Positions 24,491-37,708 of a stretch of DNA of 64,000 nucleotides are shown here, piece by piece. A program made the translations under genes and the position numbers. Position 1 is the stretch's first letter, and every line of letters begins with the position of its first letter. The stretch spans positions 62,001 to 126,000 of the forward strand of contig JAQISU010000192.1 in the NCBI GenBank assembly GCA_029339505.1, in the 5' to 3' direction. The DNA is from Unio delphinus (taxonomy: Eukaryota; Mollusca; Bivalvia; Unionida; Unionidae). The notes under the pieces were generated by a model. The model saw nothing but the letters and a program-made list of their open reading frames with translations, did no database searches and was not told the origin of the DNA.

Positions 24491-25576
24491 ATGGCTACAG
24501 GCAGAGGTACACCTACCTCATTATTGAATACGCCTTTACCACAGTCTGTGCATTGGCGACTCTTGTCGCCATTGTCGCCTATTGATAGGAGGCCAAGAAA
24601 GTTAATAGACGTAGACAGTGGTGTTCAATGCTATGCGACTTCAACTCCGTGCGAGGCCGATAGTGGCAATGTACGTGCACGTGATGGATGGGCTGAAGAT
24701 CTGAGGTTCAGAACCATTAAAGAGAGTGTGCCTGAGAACGTGAAGGCAGACATTTATGATCGAACCACGTACTCAGTATCCAAGGGAGCGAGTAGTTCGC
24801 CTACTGATAGTCTGCTTCAGACCATTGACACACTCATTACGGACAAGTTTGACAGGTTAAGTACCACCATGGGTCATTTGTTGACAAAATGTTCGAATGG
24901 GAGCCGCAGTGAGGTTAAGGAAGTAAGGGAGACGCCAAACTTTCAGTTGAGCAAGAAGGTCGAAACTGCAAAAACAGAACTCTGTGCTTCTGCGCCTCCA
25001 ACTAGAAATAAGGCAACAGTGAAAGCAGACATTTATGATGGTTCTCAACCTTTTCTCGACTATATGACACATTTCGAACACTGCGCTATGATTAATGAAT
25101 GGAGCGAAACTGAAAAGGGATTGCGTTTGGCAGCGTGTTTAAGGAGAGACGCTCTCCAAGTCTTAACCGATCTCCAAGTCCAGCCCGGTCAAGTCGAATT
25201 TGAGAAATTGAAAACTTCATTGGAAGCTCGCTTTGCGCCTCGTAACCAAGATGAGTACTACAAGGCACAGCTTCGAAGCTGTTTCAGAAAAAAAGGAGAA
25301 ACGCTCCCTGAATTAGGTCAAACGATACAGAGACTGGTTTCTTTGGCATATCCTGGTTGCCCGCCTGATATCCGCGATAGGCTTGCAAAGGACCATTTCT
25401 TAGGGGCAGTACAAGATGAAAACCTAAAACTTGAAATTTGGCGGCATCACCCTAGTAGTTTGCAAGAATCCATCAGAGTAGGGGTTGAATGGGAGGCTTT
25501 CCTGCGTGCTGGCGTAAGACAGAAGCCAGTAAGTTCTGCATGTGGGAGGCAAACGAAGAAGCACGAAAACAATTAG
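24491..25576 (+). CDS. gag: Gag (unit 6)
   Basis: Intact 361-residue copy, same protein as unit 1. Confidence 0.85.
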   Translation: MATGRGTPTSLLNTPLPQSVHWRLLSPLSPIDRRPRKLIDVDSGVQCYATSTPCEADSGNVRARDGWAEDLRFRTIKESVPENVKADIYDRTTYSVSKGASSSPTDSLLQTIDTLITDKFDRLSTTMGHLLTKCSNGSRSEVKEVRETPNFQLSKKVETAKTELCASAPPTRNKATVKADIYDGSQPFLDYMTHFEHCAMINEWSETEKGLRLAACLRRDALQVLTDLQVQPGQVEFEKLKTSLEARFAPRNQDEYYKAQLRSCFRKKGETLPELGQTIQRLVSLAYPGCPPDIRDRLAKDHFLGAVQDENLKLEIWRHHPSSLQESIRVGVEWEAFLRAGVRQKPVSSACGRQTKKHENN

Positions 25577-25992
25577 GCACAGCTATTCGGCATCAGAAAG
25601 TCGCCTATGATCTCAAGGTTCACGGCCAGTCTTTTAGTGATGGTGACATGGTGTGGTTGCACCAGACACTAAGAAAGAAAGGTAAATCACCTAAACTTAT
25701 GGTCAAATGGACTGGACCGTGGCGAATTGCAAAGAGGATAACGGATGTTACATACCTGATTGCACGGACCGATCATAAGGCGACTCAGATTGTTCACTTC
25801 AACCGACTAAAACCATGCTTGGTGCGACCTGAGAGTGAACACCAAGACACCGATGGCCAGGAAAATATGCACGATAGCGGTGATGAAACCGATAGGGAAG
25901 AAGAGGAATCACCATATCCAATTACAGCCCAAAGGGCCAAGTTAATGGAACAAAGAAGGGCGCGACGAAGAAACGATGCTGTGTTGTACTAA
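25540..25992 (+). pseudogene. pol: Integrase C-terminal remnant (unit 6)
   Basis: Same remnant as unit 1. The downstream variant site carries G. Confidence 0.8.
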
Positions 25993-27602
25993 GGTGCACA
26001 CATACATTGTAAATGAGTTCAGATATGTCATGTGCTAGTAGCACTTACAATGAGTAAAACTCCAAAATTTGAATAAGCGTCATACACCAGTAGAAACGGC
26101 AAATAAAAGTTATAAATGGGTGGGTAATAATTTTTCCCCGTAATTATTACATGGATGGGTTGAGACATATTGTCTACGGGTGACAATTAAAAGCCGCGCA
26201 GTTACAATTAAATCAGAATGCGCCCAAAGGCTATGTAAATAATTTGATTATTGGGGTGATTATTTGTTTTATATTTTTAAATTCTGTAACGACAGATGTC
26301 GGTCTTGATTGGGGTTTTATTATTGTATGTATTAGTTTTATAATTTGCAATCATGTGGTGTTAGAGCAGAAAAGTTCTAGAAGTTGTTGCTGCATGAGAC
26401 CAGGTGGTAAATTAAGTCTAGTTGTTTGAATTGTGCTTGGAGTTAAACATGGCTGAATTGAAAGAAAATAAGGGTATTATGTATGGGTGTTTGGAGGCTG
26501 GTGGACTATTTGTTTATTTTTATGTTTGTGTTGCTGTAGGGTACGGTTAAGTGGTGAAAAGATGATTGAAAAGGCAGTGTCAAGTCTAGCGTTCTGTTGG
26601 TGACAATAGGGTCGCGCCAGATGGGCGTTGAAGTCATGGTTGACTTATTTTTGAGGTTCTTAAGAGGTCGTGTTTCATTTGAAGAACGCATTCTCTAACC
26701 TCGTGGGGTAGTACAGGACGGAACCTGTATTTTGTTTGTCATTGAACTGTTAGCGACTTGCCAGTTGAGAATTGATTTATACAGAGCACATTAAGAAGGA
26801 AGAAAGAAATCGTCTACACGCATCTTCATGATCATATATGGTTCAGCGAGGTTTTCATCATGCATAGTTTGACTTGTCTGCATGAATGGAATGGTGTCAA
26901 TTTGGAAAACTGAAGGACAGTTCAAAGCACGTGTTAGTTATTTAGCAGCATGAAGAAATTGTAGTGCACACCACAATTATAGTTGAATCGTGATGTAATA
27001 GTGTTCCAAACTTTAGCGTTTGGGGATAGGTTTTCTTAGGGATTTAGGTAACAACTGGTGTGGAATTTGTAGTGAATTAACAGTGAAAGAAACAAATAGG
27101 ATCGTCTGGCACAGACTGAGTTGAAAAATATTTGCGCATTGAAGTCATGGTTGACTTGTTGGAGGTTAGTAAGAGAAGGTGTCTCTGAAGAACGCTAACC
27201 TCGTGATATGTACAGGTGTACCAAGGTCTATTAGGAGAACGTGTGTCCTGGTGGAAACGCAATCTCCAGACCAGAGTTTTAATGTAAAGAGGAATGGTTC
27301 TGGTTGCATTTGATGTCTGTTGTTAGAGACCTATGCTTAGACAAGTCAATTTCGAGGAAGTCGTGAGGGAGTTTGAACCCGACTAAGTGGTTGAAACATT
27401 ATTTCATCTTGGATTCAACTTGTTTAGATTTGGATAGTTTATGTTGTTGTATATAATCATATTGGTAATCGTTTATCGGGTGTGGGGTTAAATTTAGAAA
27501 AAAAAAAAAAAAAAAAAAAAAATACTTCAAATTGTGATTTAGATCACAGAAATGTGACGTTTGTGTCACTCGGGACGAGTGATCTTTTAAAGGCGGGGGT
27601 AA

Positions 27603-28225
27603 TGTCATAAATTTGGAGTAAGTGTTAGTGAATTTGAACCATGCTTGGGTCGTTAGTAGTGATTTTGGGTACAAGCCGAATGACTGTCCCTGTAGTAACA
27701 TAGTCCATATTAAAATTCAGTGGTGTATACAAGTAGTGTGATTGGAAAGGCAGCATTTATGGTTGGAAATCAGTAAATTATAGAATGGAATCAATAAGTT
27801 GGAACTTGGTAGGTACCGTTTATGTGGCCATAGTGGAAAATTGGCGTATGTATATGAGTGTGATACGCCGGAAATTCTGTGGATGGACTGGCCTAGGGTC
27901 GCGCAGTTAAATATTTCCCAGTTAGTAAGGGAATACTGGTGTAATTTCTATGGCATGACAAGCTATCGGTACGGAAAACGGATAATAATGAAGAAAAACC
28001 ATGTAAAGGTGCAGTTAATGGACGTTTGGGCAAGTTGTCTCCTCTGGGTCGCCCATTGATTACAGCAAAGATTAATAATTATAGCAGACACGTCTTTCTT
28101 TCCATTTTACAACTTAAGTTGTATGGAAGTCTTTGGAAATTTGGGGAAAACATATGACTTCCAGCGTGACTCGCGCCAGGGTTTTGACACCGCTCGGTCA
28201 AGTGAATACCCCTGTGCGTGTAACA
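27603..28225 (+). repeat. LTR, copy 7
   Basis: Same termini as copy 1, with the primer site at 28237. Confidence 0.65.
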
Positions 28226-28896
28226 AGAAAAATTTCTGGTGGCAGCGGTGGGATATGTGTGAATAGTTCTGTCATGGTTTGCAATTTATTCAGAGTTATT
28301 ATGTGTCAAACTGACTATTGCTTCGCATTTGGAAAGAAAGAGGAAATAAATATTATGGCTAGTGCGACTTTAACTTCGTTTATTGAGATTTCGCGACATT
28401 TGGTCTGCGAGAGTAGATATATGCATTTGCTGCTGAGAAGGATTTTTAAGAGGAGTACTATGTCAAGCAGGATGGAGTGTTTTATCCGGGATATAGAACA
28501 GCGATGACAAAAGTATTGTATTTGGTAGGTCGCGCAGAAAGCGAAAAGTTGAGCAGACATTTTTATGATAGTCGGCTGTGTTAGTATTTTTACTTATGTT
28601 AGAGTAAAGGCATTAGCTGGTTATTATTTTTAAAGTTAGTAGTTTACAAGAACAATTAATAAAAGCAAAAGAACGTGTGTTTGACAACACCTTCTCCCCA
28701 CTGTATTTGGTAAATTCATAAACCTTATGCTGTATTTATTGAAATTCAATAAGGGATTAGGGGGCTTATAATAATAATAATAGCAATAACAACCGCATAC
28801 GGTTTCATTGGTCTTAAATAGCAATTGGTAGTGTGCTACCAAGTACATCGACACAGGCAAATTGTGAGTATTGCAAGAGTATTATAAATTATTAGG

Positions 28897-29982
28897 ATGG
28901 CTACAGGCAGAGGTACACCTACCTCATTATTGAATACGCCTTTACCACAGTCTGTGCATTGGCGACTCTTGTCGCCATTGTCGCCTATTGATAGGAGGCC
29001 AAGAAAGTTAATAGACGTAGACAGTGGTGTTCAATGCTATGCGACTTCAACTCCGTGCGAGGCCGATAGTGGCAATGTACGTGCACGTGATGGATGGGCT
29101 GAAGATCTGAGGTTCAGAACCATTAAAGAGAGTGTGCCTGAGAACGTGAAGGCAGACATTTATGATCGAACCACGTACTCAGTATCCAAGGGAGCGAGTA
29201 GTTCGCCTACTGATAGTCTGCTTCAGACCATTGACACACTCATTACGGACAAGTTTGACAGGTTAAGTACCACCATGGGTCATTTGTTGACAAAATGTTC
29301 GAATGGGAGCCGCAGTGAGGTTAAGGAAGTAAGGGAGACGCCAAACTTTCAGTTGAGCAAGAAGGTCGAAACTGCAAAAACAGAACTCTGTGCTTCTGCG
29401 CCTCCAACTAGAAATAAGGCAACAGTGAAAGCAGACATTTATGATGGTTCTCAACCTTTTCTCGACTATATGACACATTTCGAACACTGCGCTATGATTA
29501 ATGAATGGAGCGAAACTGAAAAGGGATTGCGTTTGGCAGCGTGTTTAAGGAGAGACGCTCTCCAAGTCTTAACCGATCTCCAAGTCCAGCCCGGTCAAGT
29601 CGAATTTGAGAAATTGAAAACTTCATTGGAAGCTCGCTTTGCGCCTCGTAACCAAGATGAGTACTACAAGGCACAGCTTCGAAGCTGTTTCAGAAAAAAA
29701 GGAGAAACGCTCCCTGAATTAGGTCAAACGATACAGAGACTGGTTTCTTTGGCATATCCTGGTTGCCCGCCTGATATCCGCGATAGGCTTGCAAAGGACC
29801 ATTTCTTAGGGGCAGTACAAGATGAAAACCTAAAACTTGAAATTTGGCGGCATCACCCTAGTAGTTTGCAAGAATCCATCAGAGTAGGGGTTGAATGGGA
29901 GGCTTTCCTGCGTGCTGGCGTAAGACAGAAGCCAGTAAGTTCTGCATGTGGGAGGCAAACGAAGAAGCACGAAAACAATTAG
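28897..29982 (+). CDS. gag: Gag (unit 7)
   Basis: Intact 361-residue copy. Its leader shares the A variant (28700) with unit 3. Confidence 0.85.
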   Translation: MATGRGTPTSLLNTPLPQSVHWRLLSPLSPIDRRPRKLIDVDSGVQCYATSTPCEADSGNVRARDGWAEDLRFRTIKESVPENVKADIYDRTTYSVSKGASSSPTDSLLQTIDTLITDKFDRLSTTMGHLLTKCSNGSRSEVKEVRETPNFQLSKKVETAKTELCASAPPTRNKATVKADIYDGSQPFLDYMTHFEHCAMINEWSETEKGLRLAACLRRDALQVLTDLQVQPGQVEFEKLKTSLEARFAPRNQDEYYKAQLRSCFRKKGETLPELGQTIQRLVSLAYPGCPPDIRDRLAKDHFLGAVQDENLKLEIWRHHPSSLQESIRVGVEWEAFLRAGVRQKPVSSACGRQTKKHENN

Positions 29983-30398
29983 GCACAGCTATTCGGCATC
30001 AGAAAGTCGCCTATGATCTCAAGGTTCACGGCCAGTCTTTTAGTGATGGTGACATGGTGTGGTTGCACCAGACACTAAGAAAGAAAGGTAAATCACCTAA
30101 ACTTATGGTCAAATGGACTGGACCGTGGCGAATTGCAAAGAGGATAACGGATGTTACATACCTGATTGCACGGACCGATCATAAGGCGACTCAGATTGTT
30201 CACTTCAACCGACTAAAACCATGCTTGGTGCGACCTGAGAGTGAACACCAAGACACCGATGGCCAGGAAAATATGCACGATAGCGGTGATGAAACCGATA
30301 GGGAAGAAGAGGAATCACCATATCCAATTACAGCCCAAAGGGCCAAGTTAATGGAACAAAGAAGGGCGCGACGAAGAAACGATGCTGTGTTGTACTAA
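29946..30398 (+). pseudogene. pol: Integrase C-terminal remnant (unit 7)
   Basis: Same remnant as unit 1. The downstream variant site carries T. Confidence 0.8.
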
Positions 30399-32008
30399 GG
30401 TGCACACATACATTGTAAATGAGTTCAGATATGTCATGTGCTAGTAGCACTTACAATGAGTAAAACTCCAAAATTTGAATAAGCGTCATACACCAGTAGA
30501 AACGGCAAATAAAAGTTATAAATGGGTGGGTAATAATTTTTCCCCGTAATTATTACATGGATGGGTTGAGACATATTGTCTACGGGTGACAATTAAAAGC
30601 CGCGCAGTTACAATTAAATCAGAATGCGCCCAAAGGCTATGTAAATAATTTGATTATTGGTGTGATTATTTGTTTTATATTTTTAAATTCTGTAACGACA
30701 GATGTCGGTCTTGATTGGGGTTTTATTATTGTATGTATTAGTTTTATAATTTGCAATCATGTGGTGTTAGAGCAGAAAAGTTCTAGAAGTTGTTGCTGCA
30801 TGAGACCAGGTGGTAAATTAAGTCTAGTTGTTTGAATTGTGCTTGGAGTTAAACATGGCTGAATTGAAAGAAAATAAGGGTATTATGTATGGGTGTTTGG
30901 AGGCTGGTGGACTATTTGTTTATTTTTATGTTTGTGTTGCTGTAGGGTACGGTTAAGTGGTGAAAAGATGATTGAAAAGGCAGTGTCAAGTCTAGCGTTC
31001 TGTTGGTGACAATAGGGTCGCGCCAGATGGGCGTTGAAGTCATGGTTGACTTATTTTTGAGGTTCTTAAGAGGTCGTGTTTCATTTGAAGAACGCATTCT
31101 CTAACCTCGTGGGGTAGTACAGGACGGAACCTGTATTTTGTTTGTCATTGAACTGTTAGCGACTTGCCAGTTGAGAATTGATTTATACAGAGCACATTAA
31201 GAAGGAAGAAAGAAATCGTCTACACGCATCTTCATGATCATATATGGTTCAGCGAGGTTTTCATCATGCATAGTTTGACTTGTCTGCATGAATGGAATGG
31301 TGTCAATTTGGAAAACTGAAGGACAGTTCAAAGCACGTGTTAGTTATTTAGCAGCATGAAGAAATTGTAGTGCACACCACAATTATAGTTGAATCGTGAT
31401 GTAATAGTGTTCCAAACTTTAGCGTTTGGGGATAGGTTTTCTTAGGGATTTAGGTAACAACTGGTGTGGAATTTGTAGTGAATTAACAGTGAAAGAAACA
31501 AATAGGATCGTCTGGCACAGACTGAGTTGAAAAATATTTGCGCATTGAAGTCATGGTTGACTTGTTGGAGGTTAGTAAGAGAAGGTGTCTCTGAAGAACG
31601 CTAACCTCGTGATATGTACAGGTGTACCAAGGTCTATTAGGAGAACGTGTGTCCTGGTGGAAACGCAATCTCCAGACCAGAGTTTTAATGTAAAGAGGAA
31701 TGGTTCTGGTTGCATTTGATGTCTGTTGTTAGAGACCTATGCTTAGACAAGTCAATTTCGAGGAAGTCGTGAGGGAGTTTGAACCCGACTAAGTGGTTGA
31801 AACATTATTTCATCTTGGATTCAACTTGTTTAGATTTGGATAGTTTATGTTGTTGTATATAATCATATTGGTAATCGTTTATCGGGTGTGGGGTTAAATT
31901 TAGAAAAAAAAAAAAAAAAAAAAAAAAATACTTCAAATTGTGATTTAGATCACAGAAATGTGACGTTTGTGTCACTCGGGACGAGTGATCTTTTAAAGGC
32001 GGGGGTAA

Positions 32009-32631
32009 TGTCATAAATTTGGAGTAAGTGTTAGTGAATTTGAACCATGCTTGGGTCGTTAGTAGTGATTTTGGGTACAAGCCGAATGACTGTCCCTGTA
32101 GTAACATAGTCCATATTAAAATTCAGTGGTGTATACAAGTAGTGTGATTGGAAAGGCAGCATTTATGGTTGGAAATCAGTAAATTATAGAATGGAATCAA
32201 TAAGTTGGAACTTGGTAGGTACCGTTTATGTGGCCATAGTGGAAAATTGGCGTATGTATATGAGTGTGATACGCCGGAAATTCTGTGGATGGACTGGCCT
32301 AGGGTCGCGCAGTTAAATATTTCCCAGTTAGTAAGGGAATACTGGTGTAATTTCTATGGCATGACAAGCTATCGGTACGGAAAACGGATAATAATGAAGA
32401 AAAACCATGTAAAGGTGCAGTTAATGGACGTTTGGGCAAGTTGTCTCCTCTGGGTCGCCCATTGATTACAGCAAAGATTAATAATTATAGCAGACACGTC
32501 TTTCTTTCCATTTTACAAGTTAAGTTGTATGGAAGTCTTTGGAAATTTGGGGAAAACATATGACTTCCAGCGTGACTCGCGCCAGGGTTTTGACACCGCT
32601 CGGTCAAGTGAATACCCCTGTGCGTGTAACA
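32009..32631 (+). repeat. LTR, copy 8, with a private substitution
   Basis: Same termini as copy 1. C to G at 32519 breaks the 14-bp palindrome that is perfect in the other copies. Confidence 0.65.
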
Positions 32632-33302
32632 AGAAAAATTTCTGGTGGCAGCGGTGGGATATGTGTGAATAGTTCTGTCATGGTTTGCAATTTATTCAGA
32701 GTTATTATGTGTCAAACTGACTATTGCTTCGCATTTGGAAAGAAAGAGGAAATAAATATTATGGCTAGTGCGACTTTAACTTCGTTTATTGAGATTTCGC
32801 GACATTTGGTCTGCGAGAGTAGATATATGCATTTGCTGCTGAGAAGGATTTTTAAGAGGAGTACTATGTCAAGCAGGATGGAGTGTTTTATCCGGGATAT
32901 AGAACAGCGATGACAAAAGTATTGTATTTGGTAGGTCGCGCAGAAAGCGAAAAGTTGAGCAGACATTTTTATGATAGTCGGCTGTGTTAGTATTTTTACT
33001 TATGTTAGAGTAAAGGCATTAGCTGGTTATTATTTTTAAAGTTAGTAGTTTACAAGAACAATTAATAAAAGCAAAAGAACGTGTGTTTGACAACACCTTC
33101 TCCCCGCTGTATTTGGTAAATTCATAAACCTTATGCTGTATTTATTGAAATTCAATAAGGGATTAGGGGGCTTATAATAATAATAATAGCAATAACAACC
33201 GCATACGGTTTCATTGGTCTTAAATAGCAATTGGTAGTGTGCTACCAAGTACATCGACACAGGCAAATTGTGAGTATTGCAAGAGTATTATAAATTATTA
33301 GG

Positions 33303-34388
33303 ATGGCTACAGGCAGAGGTACACCTACCTCATTATTGAATACGCCTTTACCACAGTCTGTGCATTGGCGACTCTTGTCGCCATTGTCGCCTATTGATAG
33401 GAGGCCAAGAAAGTTAATAGACGTAGACAGTGGTGTTCAATGCTATGCGACTTCAACTCCGTGCGAGGCCGATAGTGGCAATGTACGTGCACGTGATGGA
33501 TGGGCTGAAGATCTGAGGTTCAGAACCATTAAAGAGAGTGTGCCTGAGAACGTGAAGGCAGACATTTATGATCGAACCACGTACTCAGTATCCAAGGGAG
33601 CGAGTAGTTCGCCTACTGATAGTCTGCTTCAGACCATTGACACACTCATTACGGACAAGTTTGACAGGTTAAGTACCACCATGGGTCATTTGTTGACAAA
33701 ATGTTCGAATGGGAGCCGCAGTGAGGTTAAGGAAGTAAGGGAGACGCCAAACTTTCAGTTGAGCAAGAAGGTCGAAACTGCAAAAACAGAACTCTGTGCT
33801 TCTGCGCCTCCAACTAGAAATAAGGCAACAGTGAAAGCAGACATTTATGATGGTTCTCAACCTTTTCTCGACTATATGACACATTTCGAACACTGCGCTA
33901 TGATTAATGAATGGAGCGAAACTGAAAAGGGATTGCGTTTGGCAGCGTGTTTAAGGAGAGACGCTCTCCAAGTCTTAACCGATCTCCAAGTCCAGCCCGG
34001 TCAAGTCGAATTTGAGAAATTGAAAACTTCATTGGAAGCTCGCTTTGCGCCTCGTAACCAAGATGAGTACTACAAGGCACAGCTTCGAAGCTGTTTCAGA
34101 AAAAAAGGAGAAACGCTCCCTGAATTAGGTCAAACGATACAGAGACTGGTTTCTTTGGCATATCCTGGTTGCCCGCCTGATATCCGCGATAGGCTTGCAA
34201 AGGACCATTTCTTAGGGGCAGTACAAGATGAAAACCTAAAACTTGAAATTTGGCGGCATCACCCTAGTAGTTTGCAAGAATCCATCAGAGTAGGGGTTGA
34301 ATGGGAGGCTTTCCTGCGTGCTGGCGTAAGACAGAAGCCAGTAAGTTCTGCATGTGGGAGGCAAACGAAGAAGCACGAAAACAATTAG
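33303..34388 (+). CDS. gag: Gag (unit 8)
   Basis: Intact 361-residue copy, same protein as unit 1. Confidence 0.85.
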   Translation: MATGRGTPTSLLNTPLPQSVHWRLLSPLSPIDRRPRKLIDVDSGVQCYATSTPCEADSGNVRARDGWAEDLRFRTIKESVPENVKADIYDRTTYSVSKGASSSPTDSLLQTIDTLITDKFDRLSTTMGHLLTKCSNGSRSEVKEVRETPNFQLSKKVETAKTELCASAPPTRNKATVKADIYDGSQPFLDYMTHFEHCAMINEWSETEKGLRLAACLRRDALQVLTDLQVQPGQVEFEKLKTSLEARFAPRNQDEYYKAQLRSCFRKKGETLPELGQTIQRLVSLAYPGCPPDIRDRLAKDHFLGAVQDENLKLEIWRHHPSSLQESIRVGVEWEAFLRAGVRQKPVSSACGRQTKKHENN

Positions 34389-34804
34389 GCACAGCTATTC
34401 GGCATCAGAAAGTCGCCTATGATCTCAAGGTTCACGGCCAGTCTTTTAGTGATGGTGACATGGTGTGGTTGCACCAGACACTAAGAAAGAAAGGTAAATC
34501 ACCTAAACTTATGGTCAAATGGACTGGACCGTGGCGAATTGCAAAGAGGATAACGGATGTTACATACCTGATTGCACGGACCGATCATAAGGCGACTCAG
34601 ATTGTTCACTTCAACCGACTAAAACCATGCTTGGTGCGACCTGAGAGTGAACACCAAGACACCGATGGCCAGGAAAATATGCACGATAGCGGTGATGAAA
34701 CCGATAGGGAAGAAGAGGAATCACCATATCCAATTACAGCCCAAAGGGCCAAGTTAATGGAACAAAGAAGGGCGCGACGAAGAAACGATGCTGTGTTGTA
34801 CTAA
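34352..34804 (+). pseudogene. pol: Integrase C-terminal remnant (unit 8)
   Basis: Same remnant as unit 1. The downstream variant site carries G. Confidence 0.8.
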
Positions 34805-36414
34805 GGTGCACACATACATTGTAAATGAGTTCAGATATGTCATGTGCTAGTAGCACTTACAATGAGTAAAACTCCAAAATTTGAATAAGCGTCATACACC
34901 AGTAGAAACGGCAAATAAAAGTTATAAATGGGTGGGTAATAATTTTTCCCCGTAATTATTACATGGATGGGTTGAGACATATTGTCTACGGGTGACAATT
35001 AAAAGCCGCGCAGTTACAATTAAATCAGAATGCGCCCAAAGGCTATGTAAATAATTTGATTATTGGGGTGATTATTTGTTTTATATTTTTAAATTCTGTA
35101 ACGACAGATGTCGGTCTTGATTGGGGTTTTATTATTGTATGTATTAGTTTTATAATTTGCAATCATGTGGTGTTAGAGCAGAAAAGTTCTAGAAGTTGTT
35201 GCTGCATGAGACCAGGTGGTAAATTAAGTCTAGTTGTTTGAATTGTGCTTGGAGTTAAACATGGCTGAATTGAAAGAAAATAAGGGTATTATGTATGGGT
35301 GTTTGGAGGCTGGTGGACTATTTGTTTATTTTTATGTTTGTGTTGCTGTAGGGTACGGTTAAGTGGTGAAAAGATGATTGAAAAGGCAGTGTCAAGTCTA
35401 GCGTTCTGTTGGTGACAATAGGGTCGCGCCAGATGGGCGTTGAAGTCATGGTTGACTTATTTTTGAGGTTCTTAAGAGGTCGTGTTTCATTTGAAGAACG
35501 CATTCTCTAACCTCGTGGGGTAGTACAGGACGGAACCTGTATTTTGTTTGTCATTGAACTGTTAGCGACTTGCCAGTTGAGAATTGATTTATACAGAGCA
35601 CATTAAGAAGGAAGAAAGAAATCGTCTACACGCATCTTCATGATCATATATGGTTCAGCGAGGTTTTCATCATGCATAGTTTGACTTGTCTGCATGAATG
35701 GAATGGTGTCAATTTGGAAAACTGAAGGACAGTTCAAAGCACGTGTTAGTTATTTAGCAGCATGAAGAAATTGTAGTGCACACCACAATTATAGTTGAAT
35801 CGTGATGTAATAGTGTTCCAAACTTTAGCGTTTGGGGATAGGTTTTCTTAGGGATTTAGGTAACAACTGGTGTGGAATTTGTAGTGAATTAACAGTGAAA
35901 GAAACAAATAGGATCGTCTGGCACAGACTGAGTTGAAAAATATTTGCGCATTGAAGTCATGGTTGACTTGTTGGAGGTTAGTAAGAGAAGGTGTCTCTGA
36001 AGAACGCTAACCTCGTGATATGTACAGGTGTACCAAGGTCTATTAGGAGAACGTGTGTCCTGGTGGAAACGCAATCTCCAGACCAGAGTTTTAATGTAAA
36101 GAGGAATGGTTCTGGTTGCATTTGATGTCTGTTGTTAGAGACCTATGCTTAGACAAGTCAATTTCGAGGAAGTCGTGAGGGAGTTTGAACCCGACTAAGT
36201 GGTTGAAACATTATTTCATCTTGGATTCAACTTGTTTAGATTTGGATAGTTTATGTTGTTGTATATAATCATATTGGTAATCGTTTATCGGGTGTGGGGT
36301 TAAATTTAGAAAAAAAAAAAAAAAAAAAAAAAAATACTTCAAATTGTGATTTAGATCACAGAAATGTGACGTTTGTGTCACTCGGGACGAGTGATCTTTT
36401 AAAGGCGGGGGTAA

Positions 36415-37037
36415 TGTCATAAATTTGGAGTAAGTGTTAGTGAATTTGAACCATGCTTGGGTCGTTAGTAGTGATTTTGGGTACAAGCCGAATGACTGTC
36501 CCTGTAGTAACATAGTCCATATTAAAATTCAGTGGTGTATACAAGTAGTGTGATTGGAAAGGCAGCATTTATGGTTGGAAATCAGTAAATTATAGAATGG
36601 AATCAATAAGTTGGAACTTGGTAGGTACCGTTTATGTGGCCATAGTGGAAAATTGGCGTATGTATATGAGTGTGATACGCCGGAAATTCTGTGGATGGAC
36701 TGGCCTAGGGTCGCGCAGTTAAATATTTCCCAGTTAGTAAGGGAATACTGGTGTAATTTCTATGGCATGACAAGCTATCGGTACGGAAAACGGATAATAA
36801 TGAAGAAAAACCATGTAAAGGTGCAGTTAATGGACGTTTGGGCAAGTTGTCTCCTCTGGGTCGCCCATTGATTACAGCAAAGATTAATAATTATAGCAGA
36901 CACGTCTTTCTTTCCATTTTACAACTTAAGTTGTATGGAAGTCTTTGGAAATTTGGGGAAAACATATGACTTCCAGCGTGACTCGCGCCAGGGTTTTGAC
37001 ACCGCTCGGTCAAGTGAATACCCCTGTGCGTGTAACA
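36415..37037 (+). repeat. LTR, copy 9
   Basis: Same termini as copy 1, with the primer site at 37049. Confidence 0.65.
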
Positions 37038-37708
37038 AGAAAAATTTCTGGTGGCAGCGGTGGGATATGTGTGAATAGTTCTGTCATGGTTTGCAATTTA
37101 TTCAGAGTTATTATGTGTCAAACTGACTATTGCTTCGCATTTGGAAAGAAAGAGGAAATAAATATTATGGCTAGTGCGACTTTAACTTCGTTTATTGAGA
37201 TTTCGCGACATTTGGTCTGCGAGAGTAGATATATGCATTTGCTGCTGAGAAGGATTTTTAAGAGGAGTACTATGTCAAGCAGGATGGAGTGTTTTATCCG
37301 GGATATAGAACAGCGATGACAAAAGTATTGTATTTGGTAGGTCGCGCAGAAAGCGAAAAGTTGAGCAGACATTTTTATGATAGTCGGCTGTGTTAGTATT
37401 TTTACTTATGTTAGAGTAAAGGCATTAGCTGGTTATTATTTTTAAAGTTAGTAGTTTACAAGAACAATTAATAAAAGCAAAAGAACGTGTGTTTGACAAC
37501 ACCTTCTCCCCGCTGTATTTGGTAAATTCATAAACCTTATGCTGTATTTATTGAAATTCAATAAGGGATTAGGGGGCTTATAATAATAATAATAGCAATA
37601 ACAACCGCATACGGTTTCATTGGTCTTAAATAGCAATTGGTAGTGTGCTACCAAGTACATCGACACAGGCAAATTGTGAGTATTGCAAGAGTATTATAAA
37701 TTATTAGG